This document shows positions 18,116 to 29,919 of a stretch of DNA of 64,000 nucleotides, piece by piece. The position numbers were made by a program, and so were the translations under genes. The notes beneath the pieces were generated by a model. The model saw only the letters and a list, made by a program, of their open reading frames with translations, was not told the origin of the DNA and did no database searches. Source of the DNA: Paracoccus nototheniae (GTDB taxonomy: Bacteria > Pseudomonadota > Alphaproteobacteria > Rhodobacterales > Rhodobacteraceae); assembly GCF_004335005.1 (NCBI RefSeq), contig NZ_RQRT01000014.1, positions 1 to 64,000 of the forward strand. Direction: 5' to 3'. Position 1 is the first letter of the stretch. Each line of letters opens with the position of its first letter.

Positions 18116-19288
18116 TCAGGACAGGGCGAGCCGTCCCCCGGCCATCCGGGTGACGCGGCCCTGAAGTTCCAGCGACAGGATGACCGCATTGGCGGTGGCG
18201 GCGGGCACGCCCAGGTCGCGGATCAGGTCGTTTTCCTCGGTCGGGGAGGGGGAGAGGCGCGACAGGATGCGCGATTCGAGGTGGATGGGCCCGCCTGCAT
18301 CGCGGGGAGTTTGGGCCGGCGCCCCGAGCCGGCGGGTGGCAGCAGGGGCCGTGCGGGCCGGCTGAGGGGCTGCGACCGGGGTGGTGTGGGCGTGGCGCAG
18401 GGCGTCGGCCACATCGGCGGCGCTGCGCACCAGCGTGGCGCCGTCGCGGATCAGCGCGTTGCAACCCGCCGCACGGGCATCCATCGGGTGGCCGGGCACC
18501 GCCATCACCTCTCGTCCCTGATCGAGCGCGTTGCGCGCGGTGATCAGCGTGCCGGATCGCTGCGCGGCCTCGATCACCACGACGGCATGGGACAGGCCGG
18601 ACACGATGCGGTTGCGGGTCGGGAAATGCCGGGCGGCGGGTTCCGTGCCGGGCGGCTGTTCCGAGATCAGGATCCCGCATTCGGCGATCTGGGCGGCAAG
18701 AACGGCGTTTTCGGCAGGATAGATCACGTCGATCCCGCCCGCCATCACCGCAATCGTGCCGGTCGGCAGGGCCGCGTCATGGGCGGCGGTGTCGATGCCG
18801 CGGGCCAGCCCGGCGGCGACGGTGAAACCGGCCTCTCCCAGTCCGGCCGCCATGCCGCGCGCCATGCGCAGACCCAGGGACGAGGCGTTGCGCGCGCCGA
18901 TCACCGCGATCGTGTCGCGCGCCAGATGCATCGGATCGCCGCGCACCCACAGGACCGGCGGGGCGCCGTCGATCTGACGCAGGGTCGCCGGATAATCGGG
19001 ATCGTCGCAACGGATCAGCCGTGCCCCGGCCCGCCGTCCGGCGGCCAGTTCGGCGGCGGCCACGCCTTCGGGGCAGGGGCTGTAATCGGCCAAGCCCGCC
19101 GCTGCCGCGATGCCCGGCAGCGCATCCAGTGCCGTGCGGGCCGTGCCGTGTTCCGCGATCATCCGGTGAAAGGTCGCGGGCCCCACCCGGCGCGAGCGGA
19201 TCAGCCGGAGAAAGGTCAGGTCGTCATCGCCGGTCGCGGTCGCCTGTCGCAGGCCGAACGTGCTGGCTGGTGTCAGTCCGGTATCCAT
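18116..19288 (-). CDS. dprA: DNA-processing protein DprA
   Basis: DprA binds incoming single-stranded DNA and loads RecA during natural transformation; it is also kept in species without known competence. The 390-residue protein has an N-terminal helix-hairpin region (to about residue 85), the Rossmann domain with IAVIGARNASSLG and GGIDVIYPAEN, and SEQPPGTEPAARHFPTRNRIVSGLS, the most typical DprA stretch. The C-terminal 60 residues form a winged-helix DML1-like domain. It precedes topA by 167 bases containing a repeat element, so a shared transcript is possible. Confidence 0.95.
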   Translation of the reverse strand: MDTGLTPASTFGLRQATATGDDDLTFLRLIRSRRVGPATFHRMIAEHGTARTALDALPGIAAAAGLADYSPCPEGVAAAELAAGRRAGARLIRCDDPDYPATLRQIDGAPPVLWVRGDPMHLARDTIAVIGARNASSLGLRMARGMAAGLGEAGFTVAAGLARGIDTAAHDAALPTGTIAVMAGGIDVIYPAENAVLAAQIAECGILISEQPPGTEPAARHFPTRNRIVSGLSHAVVVIEAAQRSGTLITARNALDQGREVMAVPGHPMDARAAGCNALIRDGATLVRSAADVADALRHAHTTPVAAPQPARTAPAATRRLGAPAQTPRDAGGPIHLESRILSRLSPSPTEENDLIRDLGVPAATANAVILSLELQGRVTRMAGGRLALS

Positions 19289-19368
19289 GAGGCGCCCCCT
19301 GTCCGATCCGGATCAGGATTACCCCATGGGCCGTTAACAAAGGGTTAGCGCCGGGCGCCCTGCCTGGA

Positions 19369-20790
<1,422 letters not shown>

Positions 20791-21000
20791 GCAAGGCTCC
20801 TGTCGGTGAAAGAGGGCGGCGGACATCTGCCTGTCCGGGCGCGGCAGGGGGTCGCGTTCCCCTGCCTTGGGGAAATGCTGTAGGTAAGTCTTGCCCGTGG
20901 GGGCCAGATATGGTCATAGAACGGACACTGTGAAAGGAAAAGGGGCAGCCTCCCGGCAGCCCCTGCGGCCATTCTGGCCGGGCCACTGCAACGGGATGGA
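20791..21000. promoter_or_regulatory. Divergent tldD / ctaC intergenic region with leader hairpins
   Basis: The gap contains a G+C hairpin near 20940-20962 (GGGGCAGCC against GGCAGCCCC with one mismatch) and CGGCCA/TGGCCG around TTC at 20968-20982. Both would lie in the leader of the oxidase transcript. TTGCCC near 20891 with TCATAG about 18 bases later is a possible plus-strand promoter. I do not recognise an operator for a known regulator. Confidence 0.35.
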
Positions 21001-21906
21001 ATGATGGCAAGAGCGATGATGGGCCGTGCATTCGCGGCAGCGACGGGGTTTGCTGCGGCAGGCATGCTGAGCACGACGGCGATGGCGCAGGGTGTGCTGG
21101 GCGATCTGCCCACCATCGGCAAGCCCGTGGCAGGGGGGATGGGGTTCCAGCCCGCCGCGACGGAACTGGCGCGCGACCAGCAGTGGCTGGATCATTTCGT
21201 GCTGATCATCATTGCAGCGGTGACGGTGTTCGTCTGTTTCCTGCTGCTGTATGTGATCTTCCGGTTCAACAGCCGCGCCAACCCGGTGCCCGCGAAATTC
21301 ACCCACAACACCCCGCTGGAGATCGGCTGGACGCTGATCCCGGTGCTGATCCTGGTGGCCATCGGGGCGTTTTCGCTGCCGATCCTGTTCCGCAGTCAGG
21401 AAATGCCGGAAAACCCGGATGTGGTCGTCAAGGCGACCGGGCATCAGTGGTACTGGTCCTATGAATATCCTGAAAACGACATCGCTTTCGATTCGCTGAT
21501 GCTGCCCGAGGAAGAGCTGGCCGAGTTCGGCTATGCCCCCGACGAGTATCTGCTGGCGACCGATACCGCCGTCGTCGTGCCCGTGGGCCAGACGGTCCTG
21601 CTGCAGGTGACCGCCAGCGACGTGATCCATTCCTGGACCATCCCGGCATTCGCCGTGAAACAGGATGCCGTTCCGGGCCGCATCGCCCAGGCCTGGTTCA
21701 ATGTCGAACAAGAGGGCACCTATTTCGGCCAGTGTAGCGAGCTGTGCGGCATCAACCACGCCTATATGCCAATCGTCGTCAAGGCGGTCAGCCCCGAGGT
21801 CTATGCGGCCTGGGTCGCCGAACAGGGCGGCACCTTGGGCGACGAACCCGCGCCGACCGCCAGCCTTGAAGGCGCGGCAAAGGTCGATCTGGCCCGCGCG
21901 GACTGA
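21001..21906 (+). CDS. ctaC: Cytochrome c oxidase subunit II
   Basis: Subunit II of the aa3-type oxidase; it receives electrons from cytochrome c at the CuA centre. The 301-residue precursor has a signal peptide (cleavage near TAMAQG, about residue 30), two membrane helices (about 62-86 and 108-130), the aromatic motif [10 protein letters not shown], and the CuA site [12 protein letters not shown] with its upstream histidine in VIHSW. Subunit I is not in the window. It opens the operon ctaC-ctaB-small gene-ctaG-ctaE, as in Paracoccus denitrificans. Confidence 0.97.
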   Translation: MMARAMMGRAFAAATGFAAAGMLSTTAMAQGVLGDLPTIGKPVAGGMGFQPAATELARDQQWLDHFVLIIIAAVTVFVCFLLLYVIFRFNSRANPVPAKFTHNTPLEIGWTLIPVLILVAIGAFSLPILFRSQEMPENPDVVVKATGHQWYWSYEYPENDIAFDSLMLPEEELAEFGYAPDEYLLATDTAVVVPVGQTVLLQVTASDVIHSWTIPAFAVKQDAVPGRIAQAWFNVEQEGTYFGQCSELCGINHAYMPIVVKAVSPEVYAAWVAEQGGTLGDEPAPTASLEGAAKVDLARAD

Positions 21907-21974
21907 TCCCGATCCCGACCCAGGGGCGGGCGGCATCCTGCCGCCCCCGCCAAGGAACCACGATTGCAGGCGCG

Positions 21975-22895
21975 ATGACCGATATCAACGCATATGAAGC
22001 CACGACCCCCGAGGCCGAATTCAGCGACTATGTCGCGCTGCTGAAGCCGCGCGTCATGTCGCTGGTGGTCTTTACCGCCTTTGTCGGGCTGTTCGTCGCG
22101 CCCATCGACGTGCATCCCTTTATCGCCTTTTGCGCCGTGCTGTTCATCGCGCTTGGCGGCGGGGCCTCGGGCGCGCTGAACATGTGGTACGACCGCGATA
22201 TCGACGCGGTGATGAACCGCACCCAGAGCCGCCCGATCCCGTCGGGCCGCGTCGAGGGTGGCGAGGCGCTTGGCCTCGGCATCGTGCTGTCGGTCATTTC
22301 CGTGATGATGCTGGGGCTGGTCGCGAACTGGTTCGCAGCGGGCTTTCTGGCCTTTACCATCTTCTTTTACGCGGTCGTCTATACCGTCTGGCTGAAACGC
22401 TGGACGCCGCAGAACATTGTCATCGGCGGGGCGGCAGGGGCCTTTCCCCCGATGATCGGTTGGGCCTGCGCGACGGGCGGCATCGCGATTGAATCGCTGC
22501 TGATGTTCGCGGTGATCTTTTTCTGGACCCCGCCCCATTTCTGGGCGCTGGCGCTGTTCATGAAGGAAGATTACCACAAGGCCGGCGTGCCGATGCTGAC
22601 CGTGACCCATGGTCGCCGGGTCGCGCGCCGCCACATTTTCGGCTATACGCTGGTGCTGGCGCCCTTTGCGATCTGGCTGGGGCTGACTTCGATCGGCGGG
22701 CCGCTGTACATGGCAGTGGCGGTGGTCCTGAACGCGGCCTTCATCCATGGCGGCTGGAAGATCCTGCGCCGGGCCGAGGATGAGGCCGTGGCCGATGGCT
22801 ATGCCGTGGAAAAGCGCGTCTTCAAGCTGTCGCTTTACTATCTTTTCCTGCATTTTCTCGCACTTCTGGTGCAAAGCTGGATGGGGGGCTGGTGA
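21975..22895 (+). CDS. ctaB: Protoheme IX farnesyltransferase (heme O synthase)
   Basis: UbiA-family prenyltransferase that adds a farnesyl chain to protoheme to make heme O, the precursor of heme A. The 306-residue polytopic protein has the aspartate-rich motif [19 protein letters not shown] and a second motif near [14 protein letters not shown]. About eight to nine membrane helices are visible. The stop overlaps the next start by one base. Confidence 0.96.
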   Translation: MTDINAYEATTPEAEFSDYVALLKPRVMSLVVFTAFVGLFVAPIDVHPFIAFCAVLFIALGGGASGALNMWYDRDIDAVMNRTQSRPIPSGRVEGGEALGLGIVLSVISVMMLGLVANWFAAGFLAFTIFFYAVVYTVWLKRWTPQNIVIGGAAGAFPPMIGWACATGGIAIESLLMFAVIFFWTPPHFWALALFMKEDYHKAGVPMLTVTHGRRVARRHIFGYTLVLAPFAIWLGLTSIGGPLYMAVAVVLNAAFIHGGWKILRRAEDEAVADGYAVEKRVFKLSLYYLFLHFLALLVQSWMGGW

Positions 22896-23101
22896 TGGCT
22901 CTGAAAACCGAACATGAAATCCACGGCCGCCGCCGGTCCCGCAATGTGGGTCTTGGCGTGGTTCTGATCGGCTTTGTCGCGCTGGTCTTCGGTCTGACGG
23001 TCGTCAAGGTGCAGCAGGGCGGTATGCTGGAGGCCTACGACCACCAGCCCCGCGTCTCGATGACCCCGATCGTCGAACCTGCCGCAGGGGCCCGGCCATG
23101 A
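22895..23101 (+). CDS. Small membrane protein of the ctaB-ctaG gap
   Basis: This 68-residue protein has one membrane helix (about residues 18-38, [20 protein letters not shown]) after a basic N-terminus and a short C-terminal tail. It sits at the position of the small ORF between ctaB and ctaG in Paracoccus. The ATG at 22895 shares a base with the ctaB stop, and its stop overlaps the ctaG start (ATGA), so it is certainly translated as part of the operon. A role in oxidase assembly is inferred from position only. Confidence 0.85.
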   Translation: MALKTEHEIHGRRRSRNVGLGVVLIGFVALVFGLTVVKVQQGGMLEAYDHQPRVSMTPIVEPAAGARP

Positions 23102-23670
23102 AGCGGCTCAGCCCGGAAAGCCGCACCGTGGCCATGCTGGTCGGCGTCGTCGTGACGATGGGCGCGCTGTCATGGGCCGCCGTGCCCTTCTATAACTGGT
23201 TCTGCAAGGTCACCGGCTTTGGCGGCACCACGCAGGTGTCGCAAAGCGCCTCGGATCTGGTTCTGGACGAAGTCGTCCGGGTCCGGTTCGATGCGAATAC
23301 CGACAGCAATCTGGAATGGACCTTTCGCCCCATGCAGACCCGCATGGATCTGAAGATCGGCGAAAGCGGGCTGGCCTTTTACGAGGCGACGAACAATTCC
23401 GACCAGCCTCTGACCGGGACGGCCAGCTATAACGTCGCCCCCGAGGTGACCGGGTATTATTTCATCAAGGTCGAATGTTTCTGCTTTCAGGAACAGACAT
23501 TGCAGCCCGGCGAAAGCATCGAGATGCCTGTCAGCTTCTATGTCGATCCCGAGCTTGTGGACGACCGCGATGCGGGACATATCCGCGACATCACGCTGTC
23601 CTATACCTTTCATCTGACCGAGCCGCGCAGTGCTGCGCTTGACACCGGCGCGGCCGACACCATCAACTGA
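23098..23670 (+). CDS. ctaG: Cytochrome c oxidase assembly protein CtaG (Cox11)
   Basis: Cox11-type copper chaperone that delivers CuB to subunit I. The 190-residue protein has one N-terminal membrane helix (about 11-29) and a periplasmic immunoglobulin-like domain; the copper-binding cysteines are in [11 protein letters not shown], with conserved [14 protein letters not shown] after the helix. Length and position agree with the family. Confidence 0.96.
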   Translation: MKRLSPESRTVAMLVGVVVTMGALSWAAVPFYNWFCKVTGFGGTTQVSQSASDLVLDEVVRVRFDANTDSNLEWTFRPMQTRMDLKIGESGLAFYEATNNSDQPLTGTASYNVAPEVTGYYFIKVECFCFQEQTLQPGESIEMPVSFYVDPELVDDRDAGHIRDITLSYTFHLTEPRSAALDTGAADTIN

Positions 23671-23702
23671 GACGAAACCGAGGGAGCCGACGGGGATCCG
23701 CC

Positions 23703-24530
23703 ATGGCGCATGCAAAGAACCACGACTATCATATCCTTCCGGCCTCGGTCTGGCCGTTCCTTGCCGCCGTGTCGGTCTTCGTCATGCTGTTCGGCGCCGT
23801 CGCATGGATGACCGGAGAGGTCACCGTGATGACTGCCCCGATCACCGGGCCGTGGATGTTCGCGATCGGCCTGATCGCGACCTGCTATGTCTCGTTCGCC
23901 TGGTGGGCAGACATGGTGCGCGAGGCGGAATCGGGCGATCACACCCCGGTGGTGCGCCTTGGCCTGCAATACGGTTTCATCCTGTTCGTGATGTCCGAAG
24001 CGATGCTGTTCGTGTCGCTGTTCTGGAACTTCATCAAGCACGCCATGTATCCGATGAGCGAGAACAGCCCGATCACCGACGGCGTCTGGCCGCCCGAGGG
24101 GATCGAGACCTTCGACCCCTGGCATCTGCCCTTCATCAACACGCTGATCTTGCTGCTGTCGGGCGTCGCCGTCACCTGGGCGCACCATGCCTGGGCGCAT
24201 GAGGGCGACCGCAAGACCACGATCAACGGTCTGGCCATCGCCGTGGCCCTTGGTCTGGTCTTCACCGGTCTGCAGGCCTATGAATACAGCCACGCCGCCT
24301 TTGGTCTGGCCGACACGGCCTATGCCGCAGCCTTCTATATCGCGACGGGGTTCCACGGCCTGCATGTCATCATCGGCACGATCTTTCTGGCCGTCTGCCT
24401 GCTGCGGTTCCAAAAGGGTCAGATGACCAAGGATCAGCATCTGGGGTTCGAGGCCGCCGCCTGGTACTGGCACTTTGTCGATGTGATCTGGCTGGTGCTG
24501 TTCGCCGTCATCTATGTCTGGGGCAGCTGA
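23703..24530 (+). CDS. ctaE: Cytochrome c oxidase subunit III
   Basis: Subunit III has seven membrane helices and stabilises the oxidase. The 275-residue protein shows typical blocks: [14 protein letters not shown] at the start, [10 protein letters not shown], the WAHHAW and [13 protein letters not shown] segments and a C-terminal [14 protein letters not shown]. It is the last gene before a strong terminator. Confidence 0.97.
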   Translation: MAHAKNHDYHILPASVWPFLAAVSVFVMLFGAVAWMTGEVTVMTAPITGPWMFAIGLIATCYVSFAWWADMVREAESGDHTPVVRLGLQYGFILFVMSEAMLFVSLFWNFIKHAMYPMSENSPITDGVWPPEGIETFDPWHLPFINTLILLLSGVAVTWAHHAWAHEGDRKTTINGLAIAVALGLVFTGLQAYEYSHAAFGLADTAYAAAFYIATGFHGLHVIIGTIFLAVCLLRFQKGQMTKDQHLGFEAAAWYWHFVDVIWLVLFAVIYVWGS

Positions 24531-24552
24531 CCGCTCCACTCGCTGATCGGGG

Positions 24553-24581
24553 CGCGCGGGGGATCTCCTCCGCGCGTTTTT
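24553..24581 (+). terminator. Rho-independent terminator after ctaE
   Basis: CGCGCGG and CCGCGCG form a 7-bp stem extended by GG/CC over a short loop, followed directly by TTTTT. It closes the oxidase operon 22 bases after ctaE. Confidence 0.88.
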
Positions 24582-24611
24582 CGTTGCACCAGACCACCCC
24601 GGAGCCCGTCC

Positions 24612-25283
24612 ATGCGCCGCTATCTGTTTCCCCTGATCCTCGGCATCGCCGGCTGTGCCGTCCTGATTTATCTGGGCCTGTGGCAGCTGGACCGCCGCGA
24701 CTGGAAAGAGGCGCAGCTGGACCAGATCACCGCCGGCATTCAGGCCGATCCGGTGCCCCTGCCCGCTGAGATCGACCCGTCGATGAAATACCTGCCCGTC
24801 ACCGTCACCGGCACCACGACGGGAGCCGAGATCGACGTGCTGTCCCATACCCGCGAACAGGGGGCGGGCTATCAGATCGTGTCGCGGTTCATCACCGATG
24901 ACGGGCGGGCGATCCTTTTGGATCGCGGCTTCGTGCCGCAAGAGGCGCGGCGTCTGGACCGGCCCCCGGTGCGCCTGCAGGTGACCGGCAATCTGCACTG
25001 GCCTCAGGACGCCAGTTCCTCGACCCCTGCGCCCAATCTGGACGAAAACATCTGGTTCGCGCGCGATGTCGATGCGATGGCGCTGGCGCTGGATACCCTG
25101 CCGGTGCTGGTCGTGGCGAGCTTCGTCACAGGCGATGCGCAAGGGGCCGAGCCGATCCCGGTCGCGATCGCGGGCATTCCCAACAACCATCTGTCCTATG
25201 CGGTTCAATGGTTCCTGATCGCGGCCACATGGGCGGTGATGACACTGGCGCTGATCTGGCGTATCAGGCAGCGCAGCTACTGA
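24612..25283 (+). CDS. SURF1 family oxidase assembly protein
   Basis: SURF1 proteins help to insert heme A into cytochrome c oxidase. The 223-residue protein has the two-helix layout of the family: an N-terminal helix (about 3-22, with LGLWQLDRRDWKEAQL just after it) and a C-terminal helix (about 195-215, YAVQWFLIAATWAVM). A conserved GFVPQEARR lies in the periplasmic domain. It is separated from ctaE by a terminator, so it may start its own transcript with thrC ten bases behind. Confidence 0.93.
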   Translation: MRRYLFPLILGIAGCAVLIYLGLWQLDRRDWKEAQLDQITAGIQADPVPLPAEIDPSMKYLPVTVTGTTTGAEIDVLSHTREQGAGYQIVSRFITDDGRAILLDRGFVPQEARRLDRPPVRLQVTGNLHWPQDASSSTPAPNLDENIWFARDVDAMALALDTLPVLVVASFVTGDAQGAEPIPVAIAGIPNNHLSYAVQWFLIAATWAVMTLALIWRIRQRSY

Positions 25284-25293
25284 AGGAATTCCG

Positions 25294-26670
25294 ATGCGTT
25301 ACGTCTCGACGCGGGGTCAGGCCCCGGTTTTGAACTTCGAACAGGCCATGCTGTCGGGGCTGGCGCGTGACGGCGGGCTGTATCTGCCCGAAACGATTCC
25401 GGCGTTCGACGGTTTGGACCAGCTTGACGGCCTGTCTTATGAAGAGGTCGCGTTCCGCGTCATCCGCCCCTTCACCGGCGACAGTTTCACCGATGCCGAG
25501 CTGCGCGGTGCCATCGATCGGGCCTATGAGCGCATCGCCCATGACGCCCGCGCGCCGCTGGTCCAGCTGGCCCCCGGCCACCACCTGCTGGAGCTGTTCC
25601 ACGGCCCCACGCTGGCCTTCAAGGATTTCGCGATGCAGCTGATCGCGCAGCTGTTCCAGATCGCGCTGACGCGGTCGGGGCAACGCGTGACCATCGTCGG
25701 CGCCACCTCGGGCGATACCGGATCGGCGGCGATCGAGGCGTTCCGGGGTATCGACAATGTCGATGTCTTCATCATGTATCCGCATGGTCGCGTCAGCGAG
25801 GTGCAGCGTCGTCAGATGACCACGCCGCCCGCCGCCAATGTCCATGCGCTGGCCGTGACCGGGCATTTCGACGATTGTCAGGCACGGCTCAAGGATCTGT
25901 TCAACGACCATGCCTTTCGCGACACGGTCGGTCTGGCGGGTGTCAACAGCATCAACTGGGCGCGGGTGGTGGCGCAGATCGTCTATTACTTTACCGCAAC
26001 CGCCTCGCTTGGGATGCGTCCGACGGATTTCTGCGTGCCGACCGGCAATTTCGGGGACATCTTTGCAGGATCGATCGCGCGGCGCATGGGCCTGCCGATC
26101 CGCCGCCTGATCGTCGCCACGAACCAGAACGACATCCTGCACCGCGCCCTGAGCATGGGCGAATACCGCACCGGAGAGGTCGAGCCCTCGATCAGCCCGT
26201 CGATGGACATTCAGGTCAGCTCGAACTTTGAACGTGCGCTGTATCTGGCCTATGATGGCGATGCCGGTGCCATCCGCCAGTTGATGGACGAGCTGAAGAC
26301 CGGCGGCTTTGCGATCAGCCAGGGTGCGCTGCAAGCCCTGCGCGCCGAATTCGCCTCGGGTCGCGTCAGCGAGCAAGAGACGCTGGAGACGATCCGGACC
26401 GCCCGCGCCTTTACCGGCGAGATCCTGTGCCCGCATTCCGCTGTCGGCGTGGCCGTGGCGCAGCGGCATCTGGAACCGGGGGTGCCGATGGTCACGCTGG
26501 CCACCGCCCATCCGGCCAAATTCCCCGATGCCGTCGAACGCGCCATCGGGCTGCGTCCCGCCTTGCCACCGCATATGGCCGATCTGTTCGATCTGCCGGA
26601 ACGCATGACCCGCCTTGAAAACGACGCCGAGGCGCTTAAGTCGCTGATCCTCGACCGGAGAACGCAGTGA
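25294..26670 (+). CDS. thrC: Threonine synthase
   Basis: PLP enzyme that makes threonine from O-phosphohomoserine. The 458-residue product belongs to the longer class; the PLP lysine is in LAFKDFAMQL and the phosphate-binding ATSGDTGSAA follows near residue 150. The start MRYVSTRGQAP is typical. It ends in a GTGA overlap with the M16 peptidase. Confidence 0.96.
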   Translation: MRYVSTRGQAPVLNFEQAMLSGLARDGGLYLPETIPAFDGLDQLDGLSYEEVAFRVIRPFTGDSFTDAELRGAIDRAYERIAHDARAPLVQLAPGHHLLELFHGPTLAFKDFAMQLIAQLFQIALTRSGQRVTIVGATSGDTGSAAIEAFRGIDNVDVFIMYPHGRVSEVQRRQMTTPPAANVHALAVTGHFDDCQARLKDLFNDHAFRDTVGLAGVNSINWARVVAQIVYYFTATASLGMRPTDFCVPTGNFGDIFAGSIARRMGLPIRRLIVATNQNDILHRALSMGEYRTGEVEPSISPSMDIQVSSNFERALYLAYDGDAGAIRQLMDELKTGGFAISQGALQALRAEFASGRVSEQETLETIRTARAFTGEILCPHSAVGVAVAQRHLEPGVPMVTLATAHPAKFPDAVERAIGLRPALPPHMADLFDLPERMTRLENDAEALKSLILDRRTQ

Positions 26671-27941
26671 CCACAGATCCCACACCCCGCCTGACCACGC
26701 TGCCCAACGGGCTGCGCATCGTGACCCGCCAGATGCCGGGGCTGCATTCGGCGGCGCTTGGCATCTGGGTGAATGCCGGTGGCCGCAACGAACGCGCCGA
26801 TCAGAACGGCATCGCGCATTTTCTGGAACATATGGCCTTCAAGGGCACCGCGACCCGCAGCGCCCTGCAGATCGCCGAGGCGATCGAGGATGTGGGCGGC
26901 TATATCAACGCCTATACCTCGCGCGATTCGACGGCCTATTACGTCCGCGTGCTGGAAGACGACGTCGATCTGGCCTTTGACGTGATCAGCGATATCGTCC
27001 TGAACCCGGTCTTTGACGCGCGCGAGATCGAGGTCGAACGCGGCGTGATCCTGCAGGAAATCGGGCAGTCGATGGACACGCCCGACGACATCATCTTTGA
27101 CTGGCTGCAAGAGGCCGCCTATCCCGACCAGCCGATGGGCCGCACGATCCTTGGCCCGGCAGAGCGCATCAGCGCCTTTGGCCGCACCGATCTGTCGGGC
27201 TTTGTGGCCGAGAATTACGGCCCCGGCCAGATGGTCGTCGCTGCCGCCGGTGCCGTCGATCACGACCGCATCGTCCGGCTGGCCGAAAAGGTGCTGGGCC
27301 ATATGCGCCCGATCACGCAGGCACCGCGCGAAAGCGCCCGCTGGCAGGGTCTGGAAACCCGCACCGTCAAGCCGCTGGAACAGGCCCATTTCGCCCTGGC
27401 GCTGGAGGGGCCGGGCTATCTGGCACCCGATTTCTATGCGGCGCAGATCTTTTCCTCGGCTCTGGGCGGGGGCATGTCGTCGCGTCTGTTCCAGAAGATC
27501 CGCGAGGAACGGGGGCTGTGCTATACGATCTTTGCGCAATCGGGCTTTCATGACGATACCGGCATGCTGACCATCTATGCCGGCACCGGGGCCGAGGATC
27601 TGGCCGATCTGGCCACCCTGACCATCGACGAGATCAAGCGCTCCACCCAAGACATGTCCGAGGCCGAGATCGCCCGCGCCAAGGCGCAGCTGCGCGCGGG
27701 CCTGCTGATGGGGCTGGAAAGCCCCTCGGGTCAGGCCGAACGCATGGCCCGCTCTCTGGCGATCTGGGGCAGGGTGCCCGACCCCGCCGAGGTGGCCGAA
27801 CGCATCGCCGCCGTCACCGCCGCCGATGTGCGCGCCCATGCCGAACATCTGCTGGCCACCGCGCGACCGGCGCTGGCGCTTTACGGTCCGGTGGACAGTG
27901 CGCCCTCGCTGGAAACTTTGGTCGAAAGACTGGCCGCGTGA
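26667..27941 (+). CDS. M16 family zinc peptidase
   Basis: Peptidase related to the mitochondrial processing peptidase beta subunit. The 424-residue protein begins at a GTG overlapping the thrC stop and has the inverted zinc motif HFLEHMAFKGT (HxxEH) near residue 51, with the distal glutamate in the YTSRDSTAYY-to-EVERGVILQE region. No signal peptide is visible, so it is probably cytoplasmic. The thrC-M16 pair is common in alphaproteobacteria. Substrate unknown. Confidence 0.93.
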   Translation: MTTDPTPRLTTLPNGLRIVTRQMPGLHSAALGIWVNAGGRNERADQNGIAHFLEHMAFKGTATRSALQIAEAIEDVGGYINAYTSRDSTAYYVRVLEDDVDLAFDVISDIVLNPVFDAREIEVERGVILQEIGQSMDTPDDIIFDWLQEAAYPDQPMGRTILGPAERISAFGRTDLSGFVAENYGPGQMVVAAAGAVDHDRIVRLAEKVLGHMRPITQAPRESARWQGLETRTVKPLEQAHFALALEGPGYLAPDFYAAQIFSSALGGGMSSRLFQKIREERGLCYTIFAQSGFHDDTGMLTIYAGTGAEDLADLATLTIDEIKRSTQDMSEAEIARAKAQLRAGLLMGLESPSGQAERMARSLAIWGRVPDPAEVAERIAAVTAADVRAHAEHLLATARPALALYGPVDSAPSLETLVERLAA

Positions 27942-28522
27942 TTCTGGGGCGGCGCCGTCCCTTCCGGCTGGATGCCGAACGGATCGTGTTGCGCCTGCCC
28001 CAGCATACCGATTACCACGCTTGGACGGCGCTGCGCGATGACAGCCGCGCCTTTCTGACCCCGTGGGAACCCGTCTGGTCGCCCGACCATTTGTCGCGCA
28101 AAAGTTTCACCAGCCGGGTCTATTGGGCGTCGCGGTCCAGCAAGACGGGCACCGCCTTTCCGCTGTTCATCCTGCGCCGCGACGGGGCGCTGCTGGGGGC
28201 GATCACGCTGGACAATATCCGCCGCGGACCGGCGCAGTCGGGCACAATCGGCTATTGGATCGGGCAGGCCCATGCGCGCCACGGCTATATGGCCGAGGCG
28301 ATCGGCTGTCTGGTTCATCACGCCTTCACCACGCTGGACATCAGCCGGATCGAGGCCGCCTGCCTGCCTGAAAACGCCGCCTCGCGCGGGGTGCTGGAAA
28401 AATCGGGCTTCAAATACGAGGGCGTGGCGCAAAGCTATCTGCAGATCGGCGGGCGCTGGCGCAACCACGTCCTTTACGCCAACCTTCGCCATGACCGGCG
28501 CGGCAAGACCGAGGTGCGCTGA
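27938..28522 (+). CDS. GNAT acetyltransferase, RimJ/RimL type
   Basis: A 194-residue N-acetyltransferase of the ribosomal-protein alanine acetyltransferase group. Typical are FRLDAERIVLRLPQ at the N-terminus, GTIGYWIGQAHARHGYMAEAI (acetyl-CoA loop) near 105-125, and PENAASRGVLEKSGFKYEG near 145-163. GTG start in a four-base overlap with the M16 gene; its stop overlaps the next start. The protein substrate is not known from sequence. Confidence 0.9.
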   Translation: MILGRRRPFRLDAERIVLRLPQHTDYHAWTALRDDSRAFLTPWEPVWSPDHLSRKSFTSRVYWASRSSKTGTAFPLFILRRDGALLGAITLDNIRRGPAQSGTIGYWIGQAHARHGYMAEAIGCLVHHAFTTLDISRIEAACLPENAASRGVLEKSGFKYEGVAQSYLQIGGRWRNHVLYANLRHDRRGKTEVR

Positions 28523-29919
28523 TGCTGAGCCCCGCCGACCGCGCGCTGGCCGCGCTTTTGCCTGCGGGCGTGCTGCGCGATCCCGGCCCCGCCTATACCG
28601 AGGAACCAAGGGGCCGCTGGCAGGGGCAGGCCGGTCTGGTTGCCGCCCCCCGCGACACCTATGAATGCGCCGCCATCATCCGCGCCTGTGCAGCGGCCCG
28701 CGTGGCCGTGGTCCCGCGTGGGGGCGGCACCGGGCTGGTCGGCGGTCAGGTCATGCCCGACGGCCCCGCGCCGCTGGTCCTGTCGCTTGAACGCCTGACC
28801 GCCATCCGCGATCTGTTTCCCGACGAGGGCGTGATGATCGCCGACGCGGGCGTGACCCTGCAGGCGGCGCGGCAGGCGGCGGCGGATGTCGGTCGCCAGT
28901 TCCCGCTGTCGCTGGCCTCGCAGGGGACCGCGCAGATCGGCGGTGTGTTGTCGACCAATGCGGGCGGCGTCAACGTGCTGCGATACGGCAATGCCCGCGC
29001 CCTGTGTCTGGGGATCGAGGCCGTGCTGCCTTCGGGCGAGGTGATGCGCGACCTGAAACGCCTGCGCAAGGACAATACCGGTTACGATCTGCGCGACCTT
29101 CTGATCGGGGCCGAGGGGACATTGGGCATCATCACTGCCGCCTCGCTGGTGTTGGCGCCGGTGCCTGCGGAAACCGGCGTCGCCATGCTGGTCGTGGACA
29201 GCCCCAAAGCCGCCCTGAGCCTGCTGTCTCTGGCGCAGGCGCGCATGGCCGGGGGCGTGACCGCCTTCGAACTGATCTCGGGGCAGAGCCTGCATTTTCT
29301 GGACGCCGCCTTTCCCGACATGCGCCAGCCCTTTGCCGACCGCCCCGACTGGCTGGTGCTGATCGAGGTCGGCCTGCCCGCAGGCCTGCCTGCCGATGCC
29401 GCATTGGAGGGGTTGTTCATCGCCGGGTCCGAGGCCGGGCTGGTCCATGACGGGGTAATCGCCCAATCGGGCCAGCAGGCCGCCGGCCTGTGGGCCTTGC
29501 GCGAACATATCCCGCTGGCCAACCGCCATGTCGGCGCGATTGCCAGCCATGACATCAGCCTGCCCTTGTCGCGGGTGGCCGGGTTCATCGACGATGCGGG
29601 CGCGATGCTGGCGGGTTTCGGCGATATGCGCGTGAACTGCTTTGGCCATCTGGGCGACGGCAATCTGCATTACAATCTGTTCCCGGCGCCGGGCCGGACG
29701 CGGGACGATTACGTCGACATCCGCCGCGATCTGTCGCGCCGCATCCACGAGATGGTCGTGGCGCAGGGCGGATCGTTTTCCGCCGAACATGGGGTGGGAC
29801 GTCTGAAGGCCGCCGATCTGGCCCGATGGGCCGATCCGGTGCGGCTGGCGGCGATGCGGGCCATCAAGGGGGCGCTGGACCCCCTTGGCATCATGAATCC
29901 CGGCGCCGTCCTGGCCTAA
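28522..29919 (+). CDS. FAD-linked oxidoreductase (GlcD / D-2-hydroxyglutarate dehydrogenase type)
   Basis: A 465-residue vanillyl-alcohol-oxidase-fold flavoenzyme. The FAD-binding stretch [14 protein letters not shown] is near residue 60-75, [20 protein letters not shown] near 145, and the C-terminal FAD-oxidase domain shows [14 protein letters not shown] and [10 protein letters not shown]. This group oxidises D-2-hydroxy acids (2-hydroxyglutarate, lactate, glycolate). No electron-acceptor subunits lie nearby, which favours the single-subunit D-2-hydroxyglutarate dehydrogenase type; this is inference. Confidence 0.9.
   Translation: MLSPADRALAALLPAGVLRDPGPAYTEEPRGRWQGQAGLVAAPRDTYECAAIIRACAAARVAVVPRGGGTGLVGGQVMPDGPAPLVLSLERLTAIRDLFPDEGVMIADAGVTLQAARQAAADVGRQFPLSLASQGTAQIGGVLSTNAGGVNVLRYGNARALCLGIEAVLPSGEVMRDLKRLRKDNTGYDLRDLLIGAEGTLGIITAASLVLAPVPAETGVAMLVVDSPKAALSLLSLAQARMAGGVTAFELISGQSLHFLDAAFPDMRQPFADRPDWLVLIEVGLPAGLPADAALEGLFIAGSEAGLVHDGVIAQSGQQAAGLWALREHIPLANRHVGAIASHDISLPLSRVAGFIDDAGAMLAGFGDMRVNCFGHLGDGNLHYNLFPAPGRTRDDYVDIRRDLSRRIHEMVVAQGGSFSAEHGVGRLKAADLARWADPVRLAAMRAIKGALDPLGIMNPGAVLA

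Noticed and set aside
15087-18164. 1025-codon open frame on the plus strand opposite topA
   Set aside because: Shadow frame caused by high GC third positions; the minus strand carries all topoisomerase motifs.
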